A stretch of DNA of 11,149 nt, from contig JAUHZM010000081.1 of the NCBI GenBank assembly GCA_030426005.1, positions 1 through 11,149 of the forward strand, given 5' to 3'. The notes under the pieces are model-generated. The model was not told where the DNA came from and ran no database searches. It saw only the letters and a list, made by a program, of their open reading frames with translations. The translations under genes were made by a program, and so were the position numbers. The stretch's first letter is position 1; each line of letters starts with the position of its first letter. Shown here piece by piece: positions 1 to 7,271 of the stretch. Source of the DNA: Gammaproteobacteria bacterium. GTDB lineage: Bacteria; Pseudomonadota; Gammaproteobacteria; Arenicellales; Arenicellaceae.

Positions 1-56
1 TCCAAATAAGAAGGTTTATGCGTTTAATTCTATCAAAACCAGAGTGATAACGGTGA

Positions 57-1340
57 TTACAAAGCTTCAATTTGTGTTACCTCAGACTGCTTTTGCAGCC
101 AACCGAAATCAGCTGGGGATAATTCTAGTTCCAGTTCAAAGAAACCATCGTCGGTCACCGTCTCCGTCTTCACCACACTTTTCTGATACAAGGATGCGCG
201 CAACTTACCCTCACTGGCCGGTAAAACAATACGGCATCGCTTGTGCAACTGTGATAAGTGTTCGGTCACCGCCGCCATCAACAGGTCAATGCCCTGGCCG
301 CTGTGCGCTGACAACCAGATACTGTCAACTAGGCCAGCTGCGTTACGTTTAACTTTCGGCTGTGCGCCAGTTAGGTCGATCTTGTTGTACACCATGATGC
401 TCGGAATCGCTCTGGCGCCAATCTCCGTCAACACCTTATTGACTTCGGTAATGCATTGCTCTCGATGCGCGCTGGCGACATCGACCACATGCAGTAGAAG
501 TTGCGCGTTGGCAACCTCTTCCAACGTGGAGTGGAAAGCTTCGACCAACGAGTGCGGCAAATCGCGAATAAACCCAACCGTGTCAGACAAAATGGTGGCA
601 CCAAATTCGGGCAGCTCGACACGACGCATGGTGGTGTCAAGCGTCGCGAACAATTGATCCTGCGCGTAAACGTCCGCATCGGTAATGCGATTGAATAAAG
701 ATGATTTACCGGCGTTGGTGTACCCGACCAGCGACACAGTTGGCACCGGGACTTTGGCTCGTGACTTGCGACGCAACTGACGCTGAGCGGAGACTGTATC
801 CAATCGTTTATTGAGCGCTTTAATACGGTGACCGATCAAACGACGGTCCGTTTCAAGCTGCGTCTCACCCGGACCGCGCAAACCAATACCCCCTTTTTGT
901 CTTTCAAGGTGAGTCCAGCCGCGCACTAATCGCGTTGAGATGTGTTGTAATTGCGCGAGTTCGACCTGCAATTTGCCTTCATGACTGGTGGCACGCTGCG
1001 CGAAAATATCCAAAATAAGGCCGGTGCGGTCCAACACCCGAACCTTGAGTGCACGCTCGAGGTTACGTTCCTGAATCGGGCTAACGGAGTGATTCAAGAT
1101 CACTAGCTCAATGTTATCCGCCTCAACACGTTGCTGTACTTCTTCCAGCTTACCTTTGCCGATGTAGGTTGACGGATCCGGTGTGCGGCGAAACGCCGTA
1201 ATCGTATCCAGAACTTCAGCACCAGCCGATTCAGCCAGCAGCTTGATTTCTTCCAGGATCTCCGAATCTTCGTGTGAGGAGTCGCGCTGAAACAGAATCA
1301 GCGCGCGCGGTTGGGATTTGGCTTCAGCGAGTTCAAACAC
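57..1340 (-). CDS. hflX: GTPase HflX, ribosome-splitting/rescue GTPase
   Basis: Cytoplasmic GTPase of the Obg-HflX superfamily; in characterised members it binds the 50S subunit and splits stalled or heat-stressed ribosomes. Visible in order: the N-terminal HflX nucleotide-binding-like domain with the YIGKGK segment, the glycine-rich linker GGIGLRGPGETQLE, then the G domain with G1 GYTNAGKSS (about residues 206-214), a TLDTT switch segment, G3 DTVGF (about 253), G4 NKID (about 319) and G5 SAHSG. The frame opens at a TTG at 1376 directly after a stop, giving 439 residues. I prefer the GTG at 1340 (427 residues) because it gives the VFE- start and the length typical of the family; neither start has a clear Shine-Dalgarno site. 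The gene lies 138 bp downstream of hfq on the same strand, as in other gammaproteobacteria. The usual next gene, hflK, does not begin within the 56 bases left before the window edge. Confidence 0.96.
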   Translation of the reverse strand: MFELAEAKSQPRALILFQRDSSHEDSEILEEIKLLAESAGAEVLDTITAFRRTPDPSTYIGKGKLEEVQQRVEADNIELVILNHSVSPIQERNLERALKVRVLDRTGLILDIFAQRATSHEGKLQVELAQLQHISTRLVRGWTHLERQKGGIGLRGPGETQLETDRRLIGHRIKALNKRLDTVSAQRQLRRKSRAKVPVPTVSLVGYTNAGKSSLFNRITDADVYAQDQLFATLDTTMRRVELPEFGATILSDTVGFIRDLPHSLVEAFHSTLEEVANAQLLLHVVDVASAHREQCITEVNKVLTEIGARAIPSIMVYNKIDLTGAQPKVKRNAAGLVDSIWLSAHSGQGIDLLMAAVTEHLSQLHKRCRIVLPASEGKLRASLYQKSVVKTETVTDDGFFELELELSPADFGWLQKQSEVTQIEAL

Positions 1341-1378
1341 AATATCAATATAAGTGGCTACGACCTGCGCAGCCAAAG

Positions 1379-1474
1379 TTTAATCAGATAACCCGTTCGA
1401 TCGGGCAGCGGTCTCCAACACGCAATCCTGAACAACAAAACACGTATTGGATGGACGATAACTCACTGATTAAA
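1379..1474 (-). repeat. 9-bp inverted repeat enclosing the hfq-hflX intergenic region
   Basis: TTTAATCAG at 1379-1387 and its exact reverse complement CTGATTAAA at 1466-1474 lie at the two ends of the spacer between the hfq stop and the hflX start. Inside is a shorter GC-rich inverted repeat, CCCG/CGGG, at 1392-1405. In the minus-strand transcript the outer arms could close a stem around the whole spacer. No U-tract follows, so this is not an intrinsic terminator. A role in RNA processing or in lowering hflX expression relative to hfq is inference only; 9-bp arms could be chance. Confidence 0.35.
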
Positions 1475-1478
1475 ATTA

Positions 1479-1712
1479 CTATTCGTCGTCAAAATCAATT
1501 TTAACGGCTTTCGCTGGTACCACTGTTGAAACAGCATGCTTGTAAATCATTTGATTTACCGTGTTACGCAGCACAATAACGAATTGGTCAAACGACTCAA
1601 CTTGTCCCTGCAATTTAATGCCATTCACCAAGTAGATCGAAACCGGAATACGTTCTTTTCTAAGCGCATTTAGGAAAGGGTCTTGCAGCGCTGTGCCTTT
1701 ATTCTGTGCCAT
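1479..1712 (-). CDS. hfq: RNA chaperone Hfq
   Basis: Hexameric Sm-like RNA chaperone that pairs small RNAs with mRNAs and influences stability and translation. The 77-residue protein shows the whole Hfq fold: an N-terminal helix with LQDPFLNALRKER, Sm1 with YLVNGIKLQGQVESFDQF, and Sm2 with the YKHAVSTVVP signature. By alignment with E. coli Hfq, proximal-face residues are present (Gln10, Phe42, Lys58, His59; E. coli Q8, F42, K56, H57 with a small offset), as are the distal-face Tyr27 and Ile32 and a basic rim patch RKER (18-21). The C-terminal tail is short compared with the 102-residue E. coli protein and ends in an acidic tip DFDDE, a feature linked in other species to release of RNA from the rim. 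It follows miaA after a 233-bp gap that holds its own likely promoter. The start is certain from homology, although the Shine-Dalgarno site is weak. Confidence 0.98.
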   Translation of the reverse strand: MAQNKGTALQDPFLNALRKERIPVSIYLVNGIKLQGQVESFDQFVIVLRNTVNQMIYKHAVSTVVPAKAVKIDFDDE

Positions 1713-1728
1713 TGTTCTTATTCTCGTT
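1711..1728 (-). promoter_or_regulatory. A-R-N triplet run over the hfq ribosome-binding site and start codon
   Basis: Read on the minus strand, the bases just before and into the hfq start are AAC GAG AAT AAG AAC AAT. Four consecutive triplets (1722-1711) fit A-R-N, the motif bound by the distal face of Hfq, with one more fitting triplet upstream. The last triplet covers the first two bases of the ATG. The only Shine-Dalgarno-like element is a GAG within this run. Hfq is known to repress its own mRNA translation in E. coli, so autorepression by direct occlusion is a natural inference; binding is not shown by the sequence. Confidence 0.45.
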
Positions 1729-1903
1729 TTACTATTTATTAGATCATTTATTTGAACGCAGTAAACTGATCGTACTGATAAATCGACGCACCCTGCTCAA
1801 CCACCGGTTTCTAGTAAGAACCTCATTCCGACGATTTGCTTGCAAGAATTTCCGTGAGTCCGGTGCGGCTACTCTGTGACAAATTCAGATCACGATCACT
1901 TTT

Positions 1904-1909
1904 ATTATA
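1904..1909 (-). promoter_or_regulatory. Likely sigma-70 promoter (-10 box) for hfq
   Basis: A perfect TATAAT lies on the minus strand in an A+T-rich stretch downstream of the miaA stop. A TTGAGA sits upstream, but with 20 bases of spacing, longer than the ideal 17, so the -35 element is uncertain. Initiation near 1897 would give an hfq leader of about 185 nt. hfq is also transcribed from promoters upstream and inside miaA in E. coli, which fits an internal promoter here. The leader contains a small bulged hairpin at 1806-1822. Confidence 0.5.
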
Positions 1910-1945
1910 TTCTACTTAAATGACATTTTTCTCAAATTTAGCGTG

Positions 1946-2905
1946 CTAAAGGCCAACAATTGAGCGAATAAGCGTCACAAGCGGTTGAAATTGCTTATTT
2001 TCTAATCCTGTATCGATCCACCAAAGCACATTTCGCTGATTTCGCAGCCACGTTAATTGCCGCTTAGCCAGCTGCCGCGTGGCCGCAACCCCCTTGCTCC
2101 GCATAAGCTCATAACTAAGGTCGCCATTCAAAAATTCAAGCATCTGGCGATAGCCGATCATTTTCATGGCCGTTGCCTCTGGATCGACGCCGCCCGCGAG
2201 TAAGGCCTCAACCTCTGCCTGCAGCCCTTGTTCCAGCATGATGTCGAAGCGCTTTTCGATGCGATGATGCAAAACCGACCTATCAGAAAATGCCAAAGCT
2301 ACTTTCAGCATCGGATTGGCTAGCGGCGGTTTTCGATTCGCATTATGACTGGCAACGGTGCGCCCGCTGGTCAGAACAATCTCCAATGCACGCTGTATTC
2401 GTTGTGCATCGGCTGGATCAATACGTGCGGCACTGTCTGGATCCAGCGCCGCTAGGCGTGCATGCTGTACCGCCCAGCCATCGGCATGCGCGTTCTGGGT
2501 AATTTCATCACGCAAGGCTTGATCCGCCTTAGGCAAGTCACTTAACCCCTGCTCCAAAGCATTGAAATAAAACATGGTGCCGCCCGCCAACACCGGCAGC
2601 TTGCCGCGCGCGGTGATCGACTCGATCAGCTGAGTACAGTCATGGTGAAAATCCGCCACCGAATACGTGTCGTTCGGATCACGGATATCCACCAAGTGGT
2701 GCGGATAACGACTCAAAAAATCGGTGTCTGGCTTGGCCGTACCGATATTCATATCGCGATACACCAGTGACGAATCCACGCTAACGATTTCGCACTCCAA
2801 AGCATCAAAGAGCTGTGCCGCCGCATCGGTTTTGCCCGTCGCGGTCGGCCCCATGAGACAGATGACTGGAATATCCGTTGCGCTCGCCCAATTGCCTTGC
2901 ATCAT
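1946..2905 (-). CDS. miaA: tRNA dimethylallyltransferase MiaA
   Basis: Transfers a dimethylallyl group from DMAPP to N6 of A37 in tRNAs that read codons starting with U, the first step to ms2i6A. The 319-residue protein matches the usual length (316 in E. coli). Visible: the P-loop GPTATGKT at residues 19-26; the catalytic/tRNA-recognition segment DSSLVYRDMNIGTAKP at 44-59, which includes the conserved Asp; the HHLVDIRDP motif; the LAGGTMFYFNAL segment; the central DAQRIQRALEI helix; and MKMIGYRQ followed by the RQLAKRQLTWLR C-terminal motif. The start ATG overlaps the mutL stop (ATGA), with a good GAGGA Shine-Dalgarno inside the end of mutL, so translation is probably coupled. A second ATG follows immediately and cannot be excluded as the true start. 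Confidence 0.97.
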   Translation of the reverse strand: MMQGNWASATDIPVICLMGPTATGKTDAAAQLFDALECEIVSVDSSLVYRDMNIGTAKPDTDFLSRYPHHLVDIRDPNDTYSVADFHHDCTQLIESITARGKLPVLAGGTMFYFNALEQGLSDLPKADQALRDEITQNAHADGWAVQHARLAALDPDSAARIDPADAQRIQRALEIVLTSGRTVASHNANRKPPLANPMLKVALAFSDRSVLHHRIEKRFDIMLEQGLQAEVEALLAGGVDPEATAMKMIGYRQMLEFLNGDLSYELMRSKGVAATRQLAKRQLTWLRNQRNVLWWIDTGLENKQFQPLVTLIRSIVGL

Positions 2906-4779
2906 TGTCCTCGCTTAAACCAACTGTCGAGCTGACCGAGCGACATCTGCACCCAAGTTGGTCGCCCATGATTGCATTGCCCACTGCGTTCGGTGACTTC
3001 CATATCCCGCAGCAAAGCATTCATTTCGGCAATTGACAGCTGGCGATTCGCACGCACCGAGCCGTGACAGGCCATCGTCGACAAAATTTCATGCATGGTT
3101 TCTTGAATTCGGTCACTGTGCTCTTCTGCTACCAAGTCAGACAAAACATCGCGCACCAGTTGTGACACGTCAGCCTTAGCCAGCAGATCGGGGACACTGC
3201 GCACCACCAGAACATTCGCATCCATTTGTTCTAATTCTAATCCAAGTTGATCGAACAGCGTTTGTTGCGACTGCCAAGCCTGTATCTCGGCGTCGCTTAC
3301 CTGAATCGTTACCGGCACTAACAATGGCTGCTGACGAATCGTCGCGCCTTCCATCGCCGCCTTGAGTCGCTCATAGGTGATGCGCTCATGGGCCGCATGC
3401 ATATCCACTAAAACCAGCCCTTTTTCATTCTCGGCCAGAATATAAATACCCTTCAACTGTGCGAGTGCATAGCCTAATGGCGGCACAGTTGCATCCGTTT
3501 TAGTTTCCAGCGAAGTGACCTCGGGCGTGGCCGCGACTGGGTCGGGGCGAAATACCGACTCCGCAATACGCTGATACCCTGCTATTTGTTCACGCACTGC
3601 ATCCGGTGTCAGCCGTTCAGACGCGCCTGCATAGGATGTTGGTGACTGCGTGTAATGCAATGGCCGTTGCTCAGTCATTTGCTCCGGCGCCGAATACGAG
3701 GTCTGCGGTTTGGGGCTGGCTGCGCCCTGTTCGGCATCGACCTGCAAACTGCCCACTTCTCCAGCACTACTGCTCATCACTCGCTGCAGACTGCGGAACA
3801 CAAAACTATGTACCGCGCCACTCTCGCGAAAACGGACCTCGTGTTTCGTAGGATGCACATTAACATCCACACGCGCTGGATCCATCTCTAAATACAACAC
3901 GTACACTGGGTGTCGGCCATGGAACAGCACGTCCTGATAGCCGAGTCGCACCGCATGTACAATGGTCTTGTCACGAATCAAGCGGCCATTTAGGAAGAAG
4001 TACTGCATATCGGCCTGGCTACGCGAAAAACTCGGTAAACCCGCCCAACCCGAGAGCCGCATATCTTCACGCTCTTCGGTAAAATAGATACTGTTTTCAG
4101 GCACGTTGTCGCCACACACCATTTTCAGGCGTCGTGGATCATCCGCTGGTACCGAAGGCAAATGCAACACCACCTTACCGTTGTGCGATAGTTTAAACGC
4201 CACGTCGAAGCGAGACAGCGCCATGCGTCGCACAATTTGGTCTAGGTGCTTAAACTCCGTGGAGTCGGTACGCAAGAACTTACGTCGCGCGGGCGTGTTG
4301 TAGAACAAGTCCCGCGTTTCAATGGTGGTACCAATCGGGTGCGCTACAGGCGAAGGCTCGGTGGTCAGGTTGTTACCGTCACTGGAGACCATCCAGCCTT
4401 GGTCAGAATCCTGCTCGCGTGACTGGATCGTCATCCGCGTGACCGAGGCAATACTCGGCAGCGCTTCACCACGAAAACCGAGCGTGGCGATTTGCTCTAA
4501 GTCATGCAAATCCTGGATCTTACTGGTGGCATGGCGCGATAAAGCCATGGCTAAATCCTGCTTCAAAATGCCGTGGCCGTTATCGGATATTTTGAGCCGT
4601 TTGACGCCCGCATTGTCGACCTCGATATCAATCGAAGTAGCGCCCGCATCCAATGCATTCTCAATAAGCTCTTTGAGCATTGAGGCTGGTCGCTCAATGA
4701 TTTCACCAGCAGCAATCTGGTTAATAAGTCGCGGGTCCAGCGCGTGGATGCGATGCTGGGACGGATCGGTGTGAGACAT
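2902..4779 (-). CDS. mutL: DNA mismatch repair protein MutL, with endonuclease-type C-terminus
   Basis: Homodimeric ATPase that links MutS mismatch recognition to strand removal. The N-terminal GHKL ATPase is intact: ELIENALDAGA (37-47, with Glu40 and Asn41), DNGHGI (66-71), HATSKI (83-88), GFRGEAL (101-107) and the NGR loop at 264-266. A variable Pro/Ser/Gln-rich linker (about 335-430) leads to the dimerisation domain. That domain has the metal-binding nuclease motif D-x-H-A-x2-E-x4-E as DMHAAHERITYE (459-470), plus ACHGSVRA (570-577) and QCNHGRPT (601-608). These are hallmarks of nicking-competent MutL and are absent from E. coli MutL. QPLLVP (484-489) fits the beta-clamp binding motif. The total of 625 residues is normal. 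It begins 21 bp after the amiB stop with no clear Shine-Dalgarno site and overlaps miaA by 4 bases. Confidence 0.98.
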   Translation of the reverse strand: MSHTDPSQHRIHALDPRLINQIAAGEIIERPASMLKELIENALDAGATSIDIEVDNAGVKRLKISDNGHGILKQDLAMALSRHATSKIQDLHDLEQIATLGFRGEALPSIASVTRMTIQSREQDSDQGWMVSSDGNNLTTEPSPVAHPIGTTIETRDLFYNTPARRKFLRTDSTEFKHLDQIVRRMALSRFDVAFKLSHNGKVVLHLPSVPADDPRRLKMVCGDNVPENSIYFTEEREDMRLSGWAGLPSFSRSQADMQYFFLNGRLIRDKTIVHAVRLGYQDVLFHGRHPVYVLYLEMDPARVDVNVHPTKHEVRFRESGAVHSFVFRSLQRVMSSSAGEVGSLQVDAEQGAASPKPQTSYSAPEQMTEQRPLHYTQSPTSYAGASERLTPDAVREQIAGYQRIAESVFRPDPVAATPEVTSLETKTDATVPPLGYALAQLKGIYILAENEKGLVLVDMHAAHERITYERLKAAMEGATIRQQPLLVPVTIQVSDAEIQAWQSQQTLFDQLGLELEQMDANVLVVRSVPDLLAKADVSQLVRDVLSDLVAEEHSDRIQETMHEILSTMACHGSVRANRQLSIAEMNALLRDMEVTERSGQCNHGRPTWVQMSLGQLDSWFKRGQ

Positions 4780-4800
4780 AGTAAAACGCGAAATTAAGAG

Positions 4801-6609
4801 CTATTGCGGGATTTTCAAAACCTGGCCGAGCATAACAGTTCGGTTGCGCATGTTGTTGGCCTGCATGATTTTTTTCTCAGTGGAACCGTACTTGAGCGCA
4901 ATTTCCGACAGCGTATCCCCGCGCACCACCTTATGCTGCGAGGCGACATTGCGCACAGCGACACCACCGGGCAAACGAATTTTTTGCCCCAGGTATAAGG
5001 TATCTTTAGACAGACCATTCAACTGCTTCAGTGCACGAATGGTGACGTTGTATCGCGCTGAAATTTTCGACAAAGAGTCGCCACGACCAACCACATGCTC
5101 AGCAGGTGCTGCTGAGCGCGTCGACGTGGTGCGCGTGAGTGCGTTTCCAGGCAACTTCAGGCGCGTGCCCAAGACTGCTGTGTCTCGTTTCAAGCCATTC
5201 AAAGATTTTAAAGTTCGCACCGATGTGCCGTATTTCTGGGCAATCGTTGACAGCGTATCGCCACGAGCAACCTTGTGGTACGCCGGACTGCTCGACGGCT
5301 CATTGCTGGCAATCCTAGGCGCAGAATAACTTGAATTATTGTAATACGGCGTCTGTTCGTAATACTTGGAAATCGCGGTATGAATCGCATCCGCAATTTG
5401 CTGCTGGTAACGTGCAGTGCGCAATTTGCGCTCCTCACCAGGATTCGTAATAAACCCGGTTTCAACCAATATGGATGGCATATCAGGCGACTTCAATACC
5501 GCAAAACCGGCCTGCTCAACCCGCTTGCTGTGCAAGCGCCCGACTTTACCGAGTTCCTGCAAAACACGGCCGCCAAAATTCACGCTTTCGCTAATCGTAT
5601 TGGTCATGGATAGATCAACCAGCACTTGCGCCAATACCTGATCTTTATTTGCCAGGCTGACGCCACCGATCAAATCCGAGGCGTTCTCTTTCGCGGCAAG
5701 CGCACCGGCCATGGCACTGGTCGCGCCACTCTGAGACAGGGCAAATACCGACAAACCGTTGGCGGACTTTTTGTGAAACGCATCCGCGTGAATCGACACA
5801 AATAAGTCGGCACCCTTGGCACGTGCGTTTTGCCGTCGACGATGCAAGTCAATATAGTAATCGCCAGTGCGAATCAACACCGCCTGCATTCTGGGGTCAT
5901 CATCAATTGCCTTCTTTAAGCGCTTGGCAATCTCGAGTGTTACGTGCTTTTCACGCGAACCACGATGCCCAATCGCACCCGGGTCTTCACCGCCGTGACC
6001 AGCATCAATGGCCACCACTAATTGTTGATTCGGCTCAGTTTCCAGCACCACCGGTTCCAAAGTTGGTACTTCCGCAGTGGCTTCCAGTACGGGCTTCTCA
6101 TCCACCTGCGGTTGATTTACTTGCTCCTCTTTGACTGCTGCCGCTTCAGCCAACTCGGCAGGCGTTTGCGGCATCGACGGGTCTGACAGGTCCACCACCA
6201 GACGATAACCATAGAGTTCATTCGGCGTCAGTACGAAGCTGGTGTGTTCTAGAGGCTTTTTCACATCCAATACAATTCGCAACACACCCTTGCGCGGACG
6301 ACCAGAGCGTATGCCACTCACATGCGCGTTCTCAGCATCCAGTGCGGGCAACGCCATCGACAAATTCGCTTTCTCAATATCAATAACCACACGATCAGGC
6401 GACTGCAACGTGAACACGCGATGCATCACATCGGCAGAGACATCAAACACCAATCGCGTCTTGTCTGGTGCGTGCCAAAGTCGAATATTGTGAACTTGAT
6501 GCAGTTCGTTGGCGGCGTCAGTCTGTGCCGTCGCCCGAGGGACCACAGATAAGAGTAGAAAAACCCAAACAAAAACAACTGTATAGGTAATTTTAATCAA
6601 GCGACTCAC
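4801..6609 (-). CDS. amiB: Periplasmic N-acetylmuramoyl-L-alanine amidase, AMIN + Amidase_3 + three LysM
   Basis: Zinc amidase that cuts the amide bond between MurNAc and the stem peptide, needed for splitting daughter cells; in characterised species it is activated at the septum by EnvC/NlpD-type proteins. A signal peptide with a hydrophobic core (VVFVWVFLLL) ends near ATA-Q at residue 29. An AMIN domain (about 37-140) precedes an acidic linker. The Amidase_3 domain spans about 197-415 with zinc ligands His205 (DAGHGG), Glu220 and His274 (SIHADAF), and catalytic Glu383 (VETGFITNP). The segment at about 305-345 corresponds to the regulatory helix that blocks the active site in AmiB/AmiC relatives. 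Three LysM domains follow (about 443-487, 504-547, 558-601), each with the RGDTLS or RGDSLS type start; E. coli AmiB has one. The start is a GTG without a clear Shine-Dalgarno site; a stop lies five codons upstream. The position between tsaE and mutL supports the name amiB. Confidence 0.95.
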   Translation of the reverse strand: MSRLIKITYTVVFVWVFLLLSVVPRATAQTDAANELHQVHNIRLWHAPDKTRLVFDVSADVMHRVFTLQSPDRVVIDIEKANLSMALPALDAENAHVSGIRSGRPRKGVLRIVLDVKKPLEHTSFVLTPNELYGYRLVVDLSDPSMPQTPAELAEAAAVKEEQVNQPQVDEKPVLEATAEVPTLEPVVLETEPNQQLVVAIDAGHGGEDPGAIGHRGSREKHVTLEIAKRLKKAIDDDPRMQAVLIRTGDYYIDLHRRRQNARAKGADLFVSIHADAFHKKSANGLSVFALSQSGATSAMAGALAAKENASDLIGGVSLANKDQVLAQVLVDLSMTNTISESVNFGGRVLQELGKVGRLHSKRVEQAGFAVLKSPDMPSILVETGFITNPGEERKLRTARYQQQIADAIHTAISKYYEQTPYYNNSSYSAPRIASNEPSSSPAYHKVARGDTLSTIAQKYGTSVRTLKSLNGLKRDTAVLGTRLKLPGNALTRTTSTRSAAPAEHVVGRGDSLSKISARYNVTIRALKQLNGLSKDTLYLGQKIRLPGGVAVRNVASQHKVVRGDTLSEIALKYGSTEKKIMQANNMRNRTVMLGQVLKIPQ

Positions 6610-6706
6610 GGAGTTTGGTGGTTAACAAAATAAGCATCTTAGCGAAAGCCGCTAAATTGCAAACGGCATACCCTAATTACACCAGCTTTTGCGGCTTGAA
6701 TCGAGC

Positions 6707-6736
6707 ACTATAACAAAGGTGTCATTCACCCGTGAA
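6707..6736 (-). promoter_or_regulatory. Candidate promoter upstream of amiB
   Basis: In the 148-bp gap between tsaE and amiB the minus strand carries TTCACG (6736-6731) and TATAGT (6712-6707) with an 18-base spacer, an acceptable sigma-70 pair. The -35 side sits in a palindrome with arms TTCAC/GTGAA at 6725-6736. Two near-identical 11-mers (6692-6702 and 6737-6747, 10 of 11 bases) bracket the promoter. A short hairpin, TTAGCG/CGCTAA at 6639-6655, lies in the predicted leader about 30 bases before the GTG; no U-tract follows it. This would allow amiB-mutL-miaA transcription apart from tsaE. The promoter call is by pattern only. Confidence 0.4.
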
Positions 6737-6757
6737 CGGCTCGAATCAAAATGGCGT

Positions 6758-7189
6758 TTAGAGAAGCTCAAAGGTGACCAAACGAGAATCGGCATTTTGA
6801 TTTGAGTGTGGCCTAATGTGCACTTTGGCCGTCGGTTTAGGCAACCAGCCAGCGCCACGTTCTGGCCACTCGATCAAAAATAGACTGTCGTCTTGCCAGA
6901 GATCTTCAATGGCTAAGTACGCCAGCTCCTCAGGATCCTCAAGCCGATACAAATCCATGTGGTAAACGGTTTTATCAGCCAAGGGGTATTCATGAATTAG
7001 ATTGTAAGTTGGACTGGTTACCTGACCTGTATAACCGAGTCCAGCAAGAATGGATTTAATTAAGGTGGTCTTTCCAGCCCCCATGCCGCCTTCAAGATAG
7101 ATGCAGGCTGGCACAGTAAGTTGCGCGGCAATTGTTTCACCGATCTCAACGGTGTCTGTCAAACTGTGGCTTTCGAAACTCTTCTGCAT
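6758..7189 (-). CDS. tsaE: tRNA threonylcarbamoyladenosine biosynthesis ATPase TsaE (YjeE)
   Basis: Small P-loop ATPase that works with TsaB and TsaD to make N6-threonylcarbamoyladenosine at position 37 of ANN-decoding tRNAs. Seen: Walker A GGMGAGKTT (34-42 counted from the chosen start), SPTYNLIHEY (59-68), YHMDLYRLEDPEEL (76-89) and EWPERG (107-112), all family signatures. The frame could begin at an ATG at 7219 (153 residues). I chose the ATG at 7189 (143 residues) because the distance from Met to the conserved I/L-G-E helix then equals that of E. coli TsaE, and because it leaves room for a promoter between it and queG; neither start has a strong Shine-Dalgarno site. It is the first gene of the leftward superoperon; nnr, which normally precedes it, is missing here. 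Confidence 0.95.
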   Translation of the reverse strand: MQKSFESHSLTDTVEIGETIAAQLTVPACIYLEGGMGAGKTTLIKSILAGLGYTGQVTSPTYNLIHEYPLADKTVYHMDLYRLEDPEELAYLAIEDLWQDDSLFLIEWPERGAGWLPKPTAKVHIRPHSNQNADSRLVTFELL

Positions 7190-7271
7190 GCGTTTGTTGC
7201 TGTGCCGAACTGGCACCATCAGGTAGAATCACTGGATTATGACAGCTTCAAAAGCGGAATCACACTCCAGC
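7190..7271. promoter_or_regulatory. Divergent tsaE/queG promoter region
   Basis: With the preferred starts, 82 bp separate the two divergent genes. On the minus strand, TGTCATAAT (7244-7236) is an extended -10 (TG-N-CATAAT) that would start tsaE transcription near 7229. On the plus strand, TAGAAT (7224-7229) is a -10-like box that would start queG transcription near 7236. Neither has a good -35 hexamer. The two boxes lie only a few bases apart, so the promoters would compete or be co-regulated. The predicted start sites fit the downstream start codons at 7189 and 7272 better than the upstream ones. Confidence 0.35.

Noticed and set aside
44..352. Open frame of 102 codons on the plus strand
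   Set aside because: It lies antisense to the well-conserved hflX coding region, has no recognisable domain and no ribosome-binding site.
1861..1900. GTGATC...GTCAC segment resembling a CRP site upstream of hfq
   Set aside because: The half-sites are 10 bases apart instead of 6, so it does not fit the CRP consensus.
4322..4774. 150-codon plus-strand frame opposite mutL
   Set aside because: A shadow of the MutL ATPase domain; the residues are those expected from reverse reading of a conserved gene.
4844..5329. 161-codon plus-strand frame opposite the LysM repeats of amiB
   Set aside because: Antisense to three clear LysM domains; its apparent internal repeats are simply their reverse image.
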